Source: Liberiplasma sp046541015 (lineage in GTDB: Bacteria > Bacillota_I > Bacilli_A > Izemoplasmatales > Izemoplasmataceae). From it: DNA of 12,598 bases. The stretch spans positions 1 through 12,598 of the forward strand of contig JBKHEA010000027.1 in the NCBI GenBank assembly GCA_046541015.1, in the 5' to 3' direction. The stretch's first letter is position 1, and every line of letters starts with the position of its first letter. Shown here in pieces: positions 7,201 to 12,598 of this stretch. The translations under genes and the position numbers were made by a program. Below the pieces are notes generated by a model, which saw only the letters and a list, made by a program, of their open reading frames with translations, was not told the DNA's origin and searched no databases.

Positions 7201-8403
7201 ATGATGGATAAAAATGTTTATCGCGCTTTGGAAAACACAAATAGTGATATTCAAAATCATAAAGATGAATTAGAGTTAAAATATCTTAAGAAAAAAATAA
7301 TCATAGTTAATGTTATGTTACTAACATTAGTAGCACCACTAATGGTTATTCTTTACTTATCTAATATTCCAGTCAATCGACTGTTGGTATATGGATTGTT
7401 CATGGGAGTACTGGCTGCTGTTAATATAGCATTTTATGCATATGATGATTATTTTAATAGCCTAAAACTATCTGTTTATATTACTTCCCTTGGAATTTAC
7501 ATGATCTCAATCACACTAATTATGGAATTAAAGACAGCTAGTTCATTTACTTTCTTATTTATCGCCTACGCAATTGTATCAGTTTATCAAGATAAAAAGG
7601 CAGCACTAATTAATAATGTATCACTTTTATTTTTTGGCATTATATTTATTTGGAGATATTCTGATATTTTCCGTGTAGATAACTCAAATGTTGAGATTTT
7701 CTATATTTATGTGTTTTTAATTGTATTTGTAGCACTACTCTCAGTATCATCATTCATCATTATCAATAGAAAAAGATTTCTGTATAACAAACTCGCACAA
7801 ATAAAAGAATCAGAGATAAGATTATTAGGCATTATACATAATTTAAAAACTAAATATGATTCTTCTAAACTAGATTATTTAGACTATGTAGAAAAATTTC
7901 AATCATTTTCAGAAAATTTGGTAAAAAAAATAGATGTAGACAATGTATTTGAAGCTCAAATACAATTGTTAAAAGACCTTGAAAACTTAAAAGATAACGA
8001 ATTAAATACTAAATACCCTGAGTATACTTATGAAGAAATTCAAGAGCTTAAACAGTTATATATTAGCAAGCACTCAAAAATAAATTATATGTTGTTTAAA
8101 TCTAGTCAAGTTTTAACATTAAAAAAAGATGAAAAAATATCTAGTGATAATATGTTTGTTAGTTTTAATAATATCAATGACTCTAGATATAGTAAAATTA
8201 TAGCATTTGCAGTTTTTTATACACTATTAAAGATTGATAAAGAGTATTTTCAAGCACTTGATGATGATACAATCAAAACTATGCTTCAAAATACAGAATT
8301 TAAGTATTTACTTGATCCTAAAATTGCTAGTATATATTATGGAAATTATGAAGTTTTTAACAAGATATTTGAAGATGCCTTTGATAAGAAGGTGAGCTTA
8401 TGA
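7201..8403 (+). CDS. Six-helix membrane protein with degenerate HD-GYP-like C-terminus (paralogue A)
   Basis: No named family is recognised with certainty. Seen: a charged N-terminus, six hydrophobic helices at about 32-52, 59-80, 87-108, 114-129, 135-151 and 167-188, with a YQDK loop (129-132) between helices 4 and 5, then about 210 cytoplasmic residues rich in Lys and Glu. The last part resembles the end of an HD-GYP phosphodiesterase: EEIQELKQLYISKHSKINYMLF (278-299) like the Lt-eE...H...G..iL helix, SKIIAFAVFYTLL (331-343) like ARIiaiaDvYDAL, and DDTIKTMLQNTEFKYLL (355-371) like the ALShEEA...GtqFDp tail. The HD dyad and HHExxxGxGYP signature are absent, so catalysis is not expected. AAAGGAG precedes the start by 9 bases. 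The next gene is a paralogue overlapping by 4 bases. Membrane location is firm; the HD-GYP origin is an inference. Confidence 0.85.
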   Translation: MMDKNVYRALENTNSDIQNHKDELELKYLKKKIIIVNVMLLTLVAPLMVILYLSNIPVNRLLVYGLFMGVLAAVNIAFYAYDDYFNSLKLSVYITSLGIYMISITLIMELKTASSFTFLFIAYAIVSVYQDKKAALINNVSLLFFGIIFIWRYSDIFRVDNSNVEIFYIYVFLIVFVALLSVSSFIIINRKRFLYNKLAQIKESEIRLLGIIHNLKTKYDSSKLDYLDYVEKFQSFSENLVKKIDVDNVFEAQIQLLKDLENLKDNELNTKYPEYTYEEIQELKQLYISKHSKINYMLFKSSQVLTLKKDEKISSDNMFVSFNNINDSRYSKIIAFAVFYTLLKIDKEYFQALDDDTIKTMLQNTEFKYLLDPKIASIYYGNYEVFNKIFEDAFDKKVSL

Positions 8404-9581
8404 GAACTTTACTTAATAAAATCAGAAGTAGTGAATTTTTATCTCCAGTAGAGTTACTAAAATTAAAGGTATCTGTAGTATGGACATTTATGTTTATTTT
8501 TGGCGCTTTAACCATTCCGGTTTCAATTTTTGAGGATTTTAATAAAGTATTTATAGTCTTAATACCAACTGCATTTGTCCTTATGTTTATTATAGGAATT
8601 GTTTCTCTTTCACTGAATCGTGTAAGAATATCCATGCACCTAAGCATTTATACTTTCATGGGGCTAACTCTATATTATGTAGCAGGTACAAACCAACTTT
8701 ATGGATATTTACTAATTTATATCACGATTATAATTGTAATTTTTTATCAAGATATTTACACCTATGTATTTTATGGTGGAATTGTTACTGTATACGGAAT
8801 ATATTATATTGGAGAGTTCGGTCTAAATCTTTTATATCCAAACGTTATTGACTTGCATTTAACTGATTTAATTTACCAATTATCTTTATTTATATTCTAT
8901 ATAGTGTTTTTAATCAATTTTATTGTTTCTGAATCTATGACCGAACGCTTAAATGAAAGATATTTGCAAGTAGATTCAAATATAAAAAGATTTAGAGAAA
9001 TCGTTTTAAAATACACCAATGAGCTCGATGATAAAAGCAATAAGAACCCTGTTTATGAATCAGTAGAGTTCCAAAAAGCAGTTAGTGAACTAGCAATATT
9101 TATTAATGAGTTTTTTGAACATGATGGTAGTGCTATATCAGAAGCAGTAGAGTTTTATTTCTATATACATAGACTTAATATTGAAGAAATAATGCAAGGC
9201 AAAAGTAGTGAAACTGCAAAAATGTTTACTGAAGAATTTAAAAAATTTATGCTTAATCAAGATTCTCACTTATATCACATCTTATTTGAGTTTGTTTGTC
9301 AGTTTGACAGTGGCATGAATTCAAAGGATAAACGTTATGAGTTCCAAATAAATAATCTACTCTCATCTAGCACAAATAAGATTATTTATTTAGCTTTCTT
9401 ATATAAGTATTTAAGACAAGAGAAAACCCAACAAGATAAATGGGGAAGAATTGATCGTCCAATGAGCCATGATGAAATAATTGCATTAATACAATCCAAA
9501 GAGTTTAGGGAGTTCATATCTTTTGAAGATGTAAACTTCATTACAACAAACCAAGAAATATTTGAGAAGTATCTATATTAG
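8400..9581 (+). CDS. Six-helix membrane protein with degenerate HD-GYP-like C-terminus (paralogue B)
   Basis: Paralogue of the preceding gene with the same plan: six hydrophobic helices (about 24-41, 48-71, 78-95, 101-116, 120-138, 156-175), a YQD at 116-118 in the same loop as in A, then a cytoplasmic half. Matching blocks: NKIIYLAFLYKYL (326-338) with A's SKIIAFAVFYTLL, SHDEIIALIQSKEFREFI (356-373) with A's DDDTIKTMLQNTEFKYLL, and NQEIFEKYL (384-392) with A's NYEVFNKIF. B is closer to HD-GYP than A: RPMSHDEIIALI recalls the family's R..LSHEEAL..I. Metal ligands of the HD and GYP motifs are not visible. The ATGA overlap with A and the AAGGTGAG site at 8389-8396 imply coupled translation and a shared role. 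Both the pairing and the location before parA suggest a membrane complex; function is unknown. Confidence 0.85.
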   Translation: MRTLLNKIRSSEFLSPVELLKLKVSVVWTFMFIFGALTIPVSIFEDFNKVFIVLIPTAFVLMFIIGIVSLSLNRVRISMHLSIYTFMGLTLYYVAGTNQLYGYLLIYITIIIVIFYQDIYTYVFYGGIVTVYGIYYIGEFGLNLLYPNVIDLHLTDLIYQLSLFIFYIVFLINFIVSESMTERLNERYLQVDSNIKRFREIVLKYTNELDDKSNKNPVYESVEFQKAVSELAIFINEFFEHDGSAISEAVEFYFYIHRLNIEEIMQGKSSETAKMFTEEFKKFMLNQDSHLYHILFEFVCQFDSGMNSKDKRYEFQINNLLSSSTNKIIYLAFLYKYLRQEKTQQDKWGRIDRPMSHDEIIALIQSKEFREFISFEDVNFITTNQEIFEKYLY

Positions 9582-9585
9582 AATT

Positions 9586-9616
9586 AAGTTATCCACAAAA
9601 TTTGTGGATAACTTTT
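9586..9616. promoter_or_regulatory. Inverted pair of perfect DnaA boxes, also terminator-shaped
   Basis: The palindrome AAGTTATCCACAAA-A-TTTGTGGATAACTT (9586-9614) contains the consensus DnaA box TTATCCACA on the plus strand at 9589-9597 and on the minus strand at 9603-9611, 5 bases apart. It sits 4 bases after the stop of membrane gene B and is followed by TTTTAATTT, so as RNA it would form a 12-14 bp hairpin with a modest U-tail. It could therefore end the rsmG operon, bind DnaA, or both. The DnaA reading is supported by perfect matches in both arms; the terminator reading by position. Confidence 0.7.
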
Positions 9617-9624
9617 AATTTATG

Positions 9625-9656
9625 TTGTCGAATTACTCAGTGTTTTATGATAAAAT
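9625..9656 (+). promoter_or_regulatory. Candidate parA promoter (extended -10)
   Basis: TGATAAAAT at 9648-9656 is an extended -10 identical to the one before rsmG. TTGTCG at 9625-9630 is a poor -35 at 20 bases, so the -10 carries most of the evidence. Predicted initiation near 9663 leaves about 28 bases of leader. The DnaA-box dyad ends only about 10 bases upstream of the -35, so bound DnaA could influence it. Confidence 0.4.
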
Positions 9657-9690
9657 TACATTAATCTGTAAGATTCAATAGAGGTGGAGT

Positions 9691-10464
9691 ATGGGGAAAA
9701 TTATAGCAGTAAGCAATCAAAAAGGTGGCGTAGGCAAAACAACGACTAGCGTAAACTTGGCAAGTTCTTTATCATATTTAGGGAAGAAAGTTTTGCTTGT
9801 TGATGTTGACCACCAAGCGAATGCAACGACTTATATGGGAGTTAATAGAGCTAATCTTAATTATACGGTTGCGGATTTGTTTATCAATGATGTTCCTATC
9901 GAAAAGATTATAAAAAGAGTTAAAGCAGTGAATGTTGATATTTTACCAGCTAGATTCGAGTTGACTAATATTGAAAGTAGTTTACTTAGACACGAAAACA
10001 AGGAATTTATCTTATCAAATGCTTTGGAAAAAGTTAGATCAAATTATGATTTTATATTAATTGATTGTCCACCATCTTTAGGTGTCATAACAATAAACGC
10101 GCTAATGGCTGCAGATGGTGTGTTAATTCCTGTTCAATGTGAATTTTTAGCTATGGATGGCTTAACACAACTACTTAATACAATTCGTGTCATTCAAAAT
10201 AAACAAAAACATAATAATAAAACTTTGACTATAGAAGGGGTTTTATTAACTATGTTAGATACTAGAAGTAATATTGGTTATGAAGTAATTAATGAAGTTA
10301 AAACGTATTTTAAAGAAAAAGTATTTAAGACAATTATTCCTAGAAATGTAAAGTGTTCTGTGGCGCCAAGTTATGGCCTACCAGTTACCGAATTCTCACC
10401 GCGTTCTAAAGGGTCAATTAGCTATCAAAATTTAGCGAAAGAGATGGTGGCAAACCTTGAATAA
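9691..10464 (+). CDS. parA: Chromosome-partitioning ATPase ParA (Soj)
   Basis: Deviant Walker-A ATPase that dimerises on nucleoid DNA with ATP and is driven off by ParB; it segregates origins and in Bacillus also modulates DnaA. The 257-residue length matches chromosomal Soj. Seen: KGGVGKTT (11-18) with signature Lys11 and Lys16, the VDVDHQANAT segment with Asp40, and Walker B LIDCPPSLG with Asp125. The usual DPQGN reads DHQAN, an uncommon but non-catalytic-looking change. GAGGTGG at 9681-9687 precedes the ATG. The stop overlaps parB by 8 bases. With mnmG and rsmG upstream this is the standard origin-proximal arrangement. Confidence 0.96.
   Translation: MGKIIAVSNQKGGVGKTTTSVNLASSLSYLGKKVLLVDVDHQANATTYMGVNRANLNYTVADLFINDVPIEKIIKRVKAVNVDILPARFELTNIESSLLRHENKEFILSNALEKVRSNYDFILIDCPPSLGVITINALMAADGVLIPVQCEFLAMDGLTQLLNTIRVIQNKQKHNNKTLTIEGVLLTMLDTRSNIGYEVINEVKTYFKEKVFKTIIPRNVKCSVAPSYGLPVTEFSPRSKGSISYQNLAKEMVANLE
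10446..10450 (+). promoter_or_regulatory. Ribosome binding site for a TTG-started parB
   Basis: GGTGG lies 6 bases before TTG 10457 inside the end of parA, supporting a coupled non-ATG start. Confidence 0.55.
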
Positions 10465-11302
10465 AGATCAATTAGGTAGAAAAATTAAAGATTTAATAGA
10501 TGAGAATGAAATAAAACTTAGTGAAAACGAAGAGATTATCGAAGTAGAAATACAAAGAATTAAACCTAATCCCAATCAACCACGTGTTAATTTTGATAGT
10601 ACAGCACTCAAACAGTTGGCAGATTCAATCAAAGAACATGGAGTTATACAACCGGTAATACTAAAGCCTCAAAACGAAATTTTTGTTTTAGTTGCGGGTG
10701 AAAGAAGGGTAAGAGCTTCGCTAATAGCAGGAAAGAAAACTATTCCAGCTATTATTAGGGACTATAATTCGATATATTTAACAGAACTTTCAATTTTAGA
10801 AAATATTCAAAGAGAGGACTTAACGCCTATTGAAGAGGCTATTGCCTTTGAACGAGCAATCAAAAATTTAGGGTTAACTCAGGCTGAATTAGGAAAAAAA
10901 ATTGGAAAAAGTAGATCATATATAACAAACATGATTGGATTACTAAATTTACCAATATCTATTATCGAGGATGTAAATAAAGGAAATATCTCTATGGCAC
11001 ATGCACGTATTTTAAGCAAAATTGAAGACATAGCATGGGTAGAACACTTAGCAGATAGAGTTAAAAAAGAGCAATTAAGTGTTAGAAAATTAGAGGAAAT
11101 AGTTAGAAATAAAAAGGCTAAAAGCATTTCAAGCAAAAAAATATTTTATAACTACAAAGAGTATGAACCTTTATTAAAAGATAGATTTAAAACTATATTG
11201 GGTGATGATGTAAAAATAAAAATATCAGATAATACTATCAAGATAAAAGTGAAAAATGTCGAGGCTATGCAAAATATCCTTAAAAAGATTAAGGACGAGT
11301 GA
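10457..11302 (+). CDS. parB: Chromosome-partitioning protein ParB (Spo0J), CTPase clamp
   Basis: Binds parS sites near the origin, slides along DNA as a CTP-dependent clamp, loads condensin and stimulates ParA. The 281-residue length is normal. Seen: N-terminal LGRKIKDLI (6-14), corresponding to the ParA-activating peptide and supporting the TTG start; PNPNQPR (37-43); the CTP-binding GERRVRAS (81-88); ENIQREDLTPIEEA (115-128); a helix-turn-helix at about 141-165 (LTQAELGKKIGKSRSYITN); and a Lys-rich C-terminal dimerisation domain. The TTG lies in TTGAATAA, overlapping the parA stop. No parS-like 16-mer was found by eye in the window. A second ParB-family gene (noc) is not present between rsmG and parA, where B. 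subtilis carries it. Confidence 0.96.
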   Translation: MNKDQLGRKIKDLIDENEIKLSENEEIIEVEIQRIKPNPNQPRVNFDSTALKQLADSIKEHGVIQPVILKPQNEIFVLVAGERRVRASLIAGKKTIPAIIRDYNSIYLTELSILENIQREDLTPIEEAIAFERAIKNLGLTQAELGKKIGKSRSYITNMIGLLNLPISIIEDVNKGNISMAHARILSKIEDIAWVEHLADRVKKEQLSVRKLEEIVRNKKAKSISSKKIFYNYKEYEPLLKDRFKTILGDDVKIKISDNTIKIKVKNVEAMQNILKKIKDE

Positions 11303-11305
11303 TTT

Positions 11306-11491
11306 ATGGAAACTGATAAATTTGGTGTAGGAAAGATTGTTACCATGAAAAAACAACATCCATGCGGAGAAAACAAATGGGAAATTATACGCTATGGTGC
11401 TGATGTAAAACTAAAATGTACTCGCTGTGAGCGAGTAGTAATGATTGATAGAGTGAAATTTTTAAGAAATGTTAAGAAGTTACTCAACTGA
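11306..11491 (+). CDS. DUF951 family small protein, zinc-ribbon-like
   Basis: A 61-residue protein of the DUF951 family (B. subtilis YyzM type, from memory), widespread in Firmicutes and of unproven function. Seen: the family pattern VGKIVTMKKQHPCG, then WEIIRYGADVKLKC, then CTRC, VVMIDRVKF and a basic tail. His18/Cys20 and Cys38/Cys41 could bind one zinc. A weak AAGGA lies 10 bases upstream. It starts 3 bases after parB, so it is likely translated from the parAB transcript. In Bacillus the homologue also lies in the spo0J-ychF interval, which supports the call. It is possibly a nucleic-acid or ribosome-associated protein, but that is guesswork. Confidence 0.88.
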   Translation: METDKFGVGKIVTMKKQHPCGENKWEIIRYGADVKLKCTRCERVVMIDRVKFLRNVKKLLN

Positions 11492-11522
11492 TTTGTTTAA
11501 AATTAAAAATTGAGTTATCTTA

Positions 11523-11550
11523 TTGACTTGTAAAATTCAGGAAATATGAC
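11523..11550 (+). promoter_or_regulatory. Possible upstream tandem tRNA promoter
   Basis: TTGACT (11523-11528), 16 bases, TATGAC (11545-11550). The -35 is good and the -10 matches at 4/6. Tandem promoters are common before stable RNA genes, but this one is weaker than the one at 11551-11579. Confidence 0.3.
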
Positions 11551-11579
11551 TTGCTTTTTAAATTCATTTAGTATAAAAT
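11551..11579 (+). promoter_or_regulatory. Promoter of the Tyr-Gln tRNA pair
   Basis: TTGCTT (11551-11556), 17 bases, TAAAAT (11574-11579); TATAAA at 11572-11577 is an alternative at 15 bases. It ends 15 bases before tRNA-Tyr, and initiation near 11586 falls within the 9-base inverted repeat that flanks the pair. Confidence 0.55.
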
Positions 11580-11584
11580 GTTAA

Positions 11585-11593
11585 TTGCGTGTT
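11585..11593 (+). repeat. Left arm of inverted repeat flanking tRNA-Tyr/Gln
   Basis: TTGCGTGTT, the perfect reverse complement of AACACGCAA at 11762-11770. It lies 1 base before tRNA-Tyr. The arms could pair in the precursor RNA and close a stem around both tRNAs. Confidence 0.6.
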
Positions 11594-11594
11594 T

Positions 11595-11678
11595 GGAGGG
11601 GTAGCGAAGTGGTTAAACGCGGCAGACTGTAAATCTGTTCCTTAGGGTTCGGCGGTTCAAATCCGTCCCCCTCCACCA
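11595..11678 (+). tRNA. tRNA-Tyr (anticodon GTA)
   Basis: Acceptor GGAGGGG (11595-11601) pairs with CCCCTCC (11668-11674); discriminator A; encoded CCA at 11676-11678. The anticodon loop CTGTAAA puts GTA at 11629-11631. A long variable arm makes it a type II tRNA, as expected for bacterial Tyr. Confidence 0.96.
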
Positions 11679-11683
11679 GTTAT

Positions 11684-11758
11684 TGGGCTATGGCCAAGTG
11701 GTTAAGGCATCGGACTTTGACTCCGACATCGGTGGTTCGAATCCACCTAGCCCAGCCA
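11684..11758 (+). tRNA. tRNA-Gln (anticodon TTG)
   Basis: Acceptor TGGGCTA (11684-11690) pairs with TAGCCCA (11748-11754); discriminator G; CCA encoded. The loop CTTTGAC puts TTG at 11717-11719. The U1-A72 end and G73 are typical of tRNA-Gln. Five bases separate it from tRNA-Tyr. Its U34 is an expected MnmE/MnmG target. Confidence 0.95.
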
Positions 11759-11761
11759 TAT

Positions 11762-11770
11762 AACACGCAA
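11762..11770 (+). repeat. Right arm of inverted repeat flanking tRNA-Tyr/Gln
   Basis: AACACGCAA, complementary to 11585-11593, 3 bases after the Gln CCA end. No T-run follows, so it is not a simple terminator arm. Confidence 0.6.
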
Positions 11771-11816
11771 CAATCAAAAAGATTAGTAATTATTAATTAA
11801 AAATCAATGCAATGTG

Positions 11817-11845
11817 TTGACAACTCAATTTAAAAATAGTAGAAT
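11817..11845 (+). promoter_or_regulatory. Strong promoter of the second tRNA group
   Basis: A perfect TTGACA (11817-11822), a 17-base spacer and TAGAAT (11840-11845, 5/6). It lies in the 118-base gap between tRNA-Gln and tRNA-Ile, with initiation expected near 11852, about 25 bases before tRNA-Ile. No terminator was seen between the two tRNA groups, so read-through from the first is possible. Confidence 0.75.
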
Positions 11846-11876
11846 ATTACACGCACTTGATTAAAAAATGGTATGG

Positions 11877-11953
<77 letters not shown>

Positions 11954-11958
11954 TTTTT

Positions 11959-12034
11959 GGGGCCTTAGCTCAGCTGGGAGAGCGCCTGCTTTGCACGCAG
12001 GAGGTCAGCGGTTCGATCCCGCTAGGCTCCACCA
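11959..12034 (+). tRNA. tRNA-Ala (anticodon TGC), copy 1
   Basis: Acceptor GGGGCCT (11959-11965) pairs with AGGCTCC (12024-12030), including one G-U; CCA encoded. The G3-U70 pair is the alanine identity element. TGC is at 11992-11994. All 76 bases are identical to copy 2 at 12384-12459. Confidence 0.96.
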
Positions 12035-12039
12035 TATTC

Positions 12040-12115
12040 GGAGGATTAGCTCAGTTGGGAGAGCACCTGCCTTACAAGCAGGGGGTCAGTGGTTCGAGCC
12101 CGCTATCCTCCACCA
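12040..12115 (+). tRNA. tRNA-Val (anticodon TAC)
   Basis: Acceptor GGAGGAT (12040-12046) pairs with ATCCTCC (12105-12111); A73; CCA encoded. The loop CTTACAA puts TAC at 12073-12075. Five bases separate it from tRNA-Ala. Confidence 0.96.
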
Positions 12116-12119
12116 TAAA

Positions 12120-12195
<76 letters not shown>

Positions 12196-12203
12196 TATAA
12201 AAC

Positions 12204-12279
12204 GTCCTGCTAGCTCAGTTGGTAGAGCATCTGACTTTTAATCAGAGGGTCAGAGGTTCGAATCCTCTGCAGGACACCA
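12204..12279 (+). tRNA. tRNA-Lys (anticodon TTT)
   Basis: Acceptor GTCCTGC (12204-12210) pairs with GCAGGAC (12269-12275); A73; CCA encoded. The loop CTTTTAA puts TTT at 12237-12239. It is an expected target of the MnmE/MnmG pathway. Confidence 0.96.
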
Positions 12280-12282
12280 TTT

Positions 12283-12369
12283 GCCTGGGTGGTGGAATTG
12301 GTAGACACGTTGGACTTAAAATCCAATGGTAGCGATACCGTGCCGGTTCGAGTCCGGCCCTAGGTACCA
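12283..12369 (+). tRNA. tRNA-Leu (anticodon TAA)
   Basis: Acceptor GCCTGGG (12283-12289) pairs with CCTAGGT (12359-12365) with two G-U pairs; A73; CCA encoded. At 87 nt it has the long variable arm of type II Leu tRNAs. TAA is at 12317-12319. Confidence 0.95.
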
Positions 12370-12383
12370 TGTATAATTTTAGT

Positions 12384-12459
12384 GGGGCCTTAGCTCAGCT
12401 GGGAGAGCGCCTGCTTTGCACGCAGGAGGTCAGCGGTTCGATCCCGCTAGGCTCCACCA
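12384..12459 (+). tRNA. tRNA-Ala (anticodon TGC), copy 2
   Basis: Identical over all 76 bases to copy 1, 425 bases downstream of it; TGC at 12417-12419. The 14 bases upstream contain TATAAT (12372-12377) but no -35 partner was seen, so it is probably read from the array promoter. Confidence 0.96.
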
Positions 12460-12490
12460 TATTTAGCATGTCATATACTACTCGTAATAT

Positions 12491-12567
12491 GGCGGTGTAG
12501 CTCAGTTGGCTAGAGCATTCGGTTCATACCCGAAGGGTCGGGGGTTCGAATCCCTTCGCCGCTACCA
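12491..12567 (+). tRNA. Elongator tRNA-Met (anticodon CAT)
   Basis: Acceptor GGCGGTG (12491-12497) pairs with CGCCGCT (12557-12563) with G-U pairs; CCA encoded. CAT is at 12525-12527. The anticodon stem TTCGG/CCGAA lacks the three G-C pairs of the initiator, and position 1 is paired, so it is the elongator. It closely resembles the Bacillus elongator tRNA-Met. A lysidine-type tRNA-Ile(CAT) is less likely. Confidence 0.9.
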
Positions 12568-12572
12568 TGTAT

Positions 12573-12598
12573 GGACCCGTAGCTCAGCTGGTCAGAGC
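12573..12598 (+). tRNA. Partial tRNA, isotype not determinable (cut by window end)
   Basis: GGACCCG acceptor strand, TA, then the D-arm AGCTCAGCTGGTCAGAGC, after which the window stops before the anticodon. The array order after Ala-Met resembles Bacillus arrays, where Ile follows, and GGACC also starts tRNA-Ile(CAT) in Bacillus. Arg is another possibility. The 5-base gap after tRNA-Met matches spacing in the array. Confidence 0.85.

Noticed and set aside
8357..8647. Minus-strand open frame across the junction of the two membrane genes
   Set aside because: Antisense to coding sequence of both genes, with no domain or ribosome binding site.
10573..10590. CACGTG core within parB, parS-like
   Set aside because: Flanks (TCAAC-CACGTG-TTAAT) do not match the TGTTNCACGTGNAACA consensus, and the codons are simply Pro-Arg-Val of the conserved NQPR segment.
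10879..11376. Minus-strand open frames within parB and the DUF951 gene (10879-11136 and 11152-11376)
   Set aside because: Hydrophobic translations arise from reading Lys/Glu-rich genes in antisense; no start signals.
1204..11491. UGA read as tryptophan (Mycoplasma-type code)
   Set aside because: Trp codons are TGG, no in-frame TGA occurs inside the genes, and three genes end in TGA at correct family lengths.
11482..11520. Possible terminator after the DUF951 gene (ACTCAA/TTGAGT)
   Set aside because: Only 6 pairs with a 22-base loop and no real T-run; too weak to list as a terminator.
12370..12383. TATAAT between tRNA-Leu and the second tRNA-Ala as a promoter
   Set aside because: No -35 element 15-19 bases upstream (that stretch is the tRNA-Leu T-arm) and only about 6 bases remain before the tRNA.

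Overview
The window is AT-rich, ordinary chromosomal DNA from a low-GC Firmicutes/Mollicutes-type bacterium. Several genes end in TGA (the membrane gene ending at 8403, parB, and the DUF951 gene), and Trp is written TGG, so UGA is a normal stop. That excludes Mycoplasma/Spiroplasma-type code 4 and fits an Acholeplasma-like or related deep-branching Mollicutes/Firmicutes lineage. Gene order supports this placement: tadA-SRP RNA and mnmG-rsmG-...-parA-parB-DUF951 are Bacillus-like arrangements from the neighbourhood of the replication origin. Genus-level identity is inference only.

Layout. (1) 1-2025: a tdk gene cut by the window edge, tadA two bases behind it, a small SRP RNA, and a Cof-type HAD phosphatase with a TTG start, closed by a strong bidirectional terminator. 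(2) 2023-4441, minus strand: a two-component system (OmpR-type regulator, then an overlapping sensor kinase) that runs convergently to the phosphatase and divergently from mnmG. (3) 4552-9581, plus strand: mnmG with its own terminator, then an apparent operon of rsmG and two tandem paralogous six-helix membrane proteins. Their cytoplasmic halves look like badly degenerated HD-GYP domains. (4) 9586-11491: a perfect palindrome made of two head-to-head consensus DnaA boxes, which also has the form of a terminator, followed by parA, parB and a small DUF951 zinc-ribbon-like gene. (5) 11523-12598: a tRNA array in two promoter groups, Tyr-Gln, then Ile-Ala-Val-Thr-Lys-Leu-Ala-Met and an eleventh tRNA cut by the window end. 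CCA is encoded in all ten complete tRNAs.

How it fits together. Most genes are core information processing: tRNA wobble modification (TadA, MnmG), 16S rRNA methylation (RsmG), protein targeting (SRP RNA), chromosome partition (ParA/ParB) and tRNA supply. The accessory parts are the two-component system and the paired membrane proteins. The pair sits between rsmG and parA, where Bacillus subtilis carries noc, and directly upstream of the DnaA-box dyad. It is the best candidate for something undescribed in this window. No CRISPR array, insertion sequence, prophage or obvious horizontally acquired block was seen, and no gene-free stretch exceeds 300 bases.
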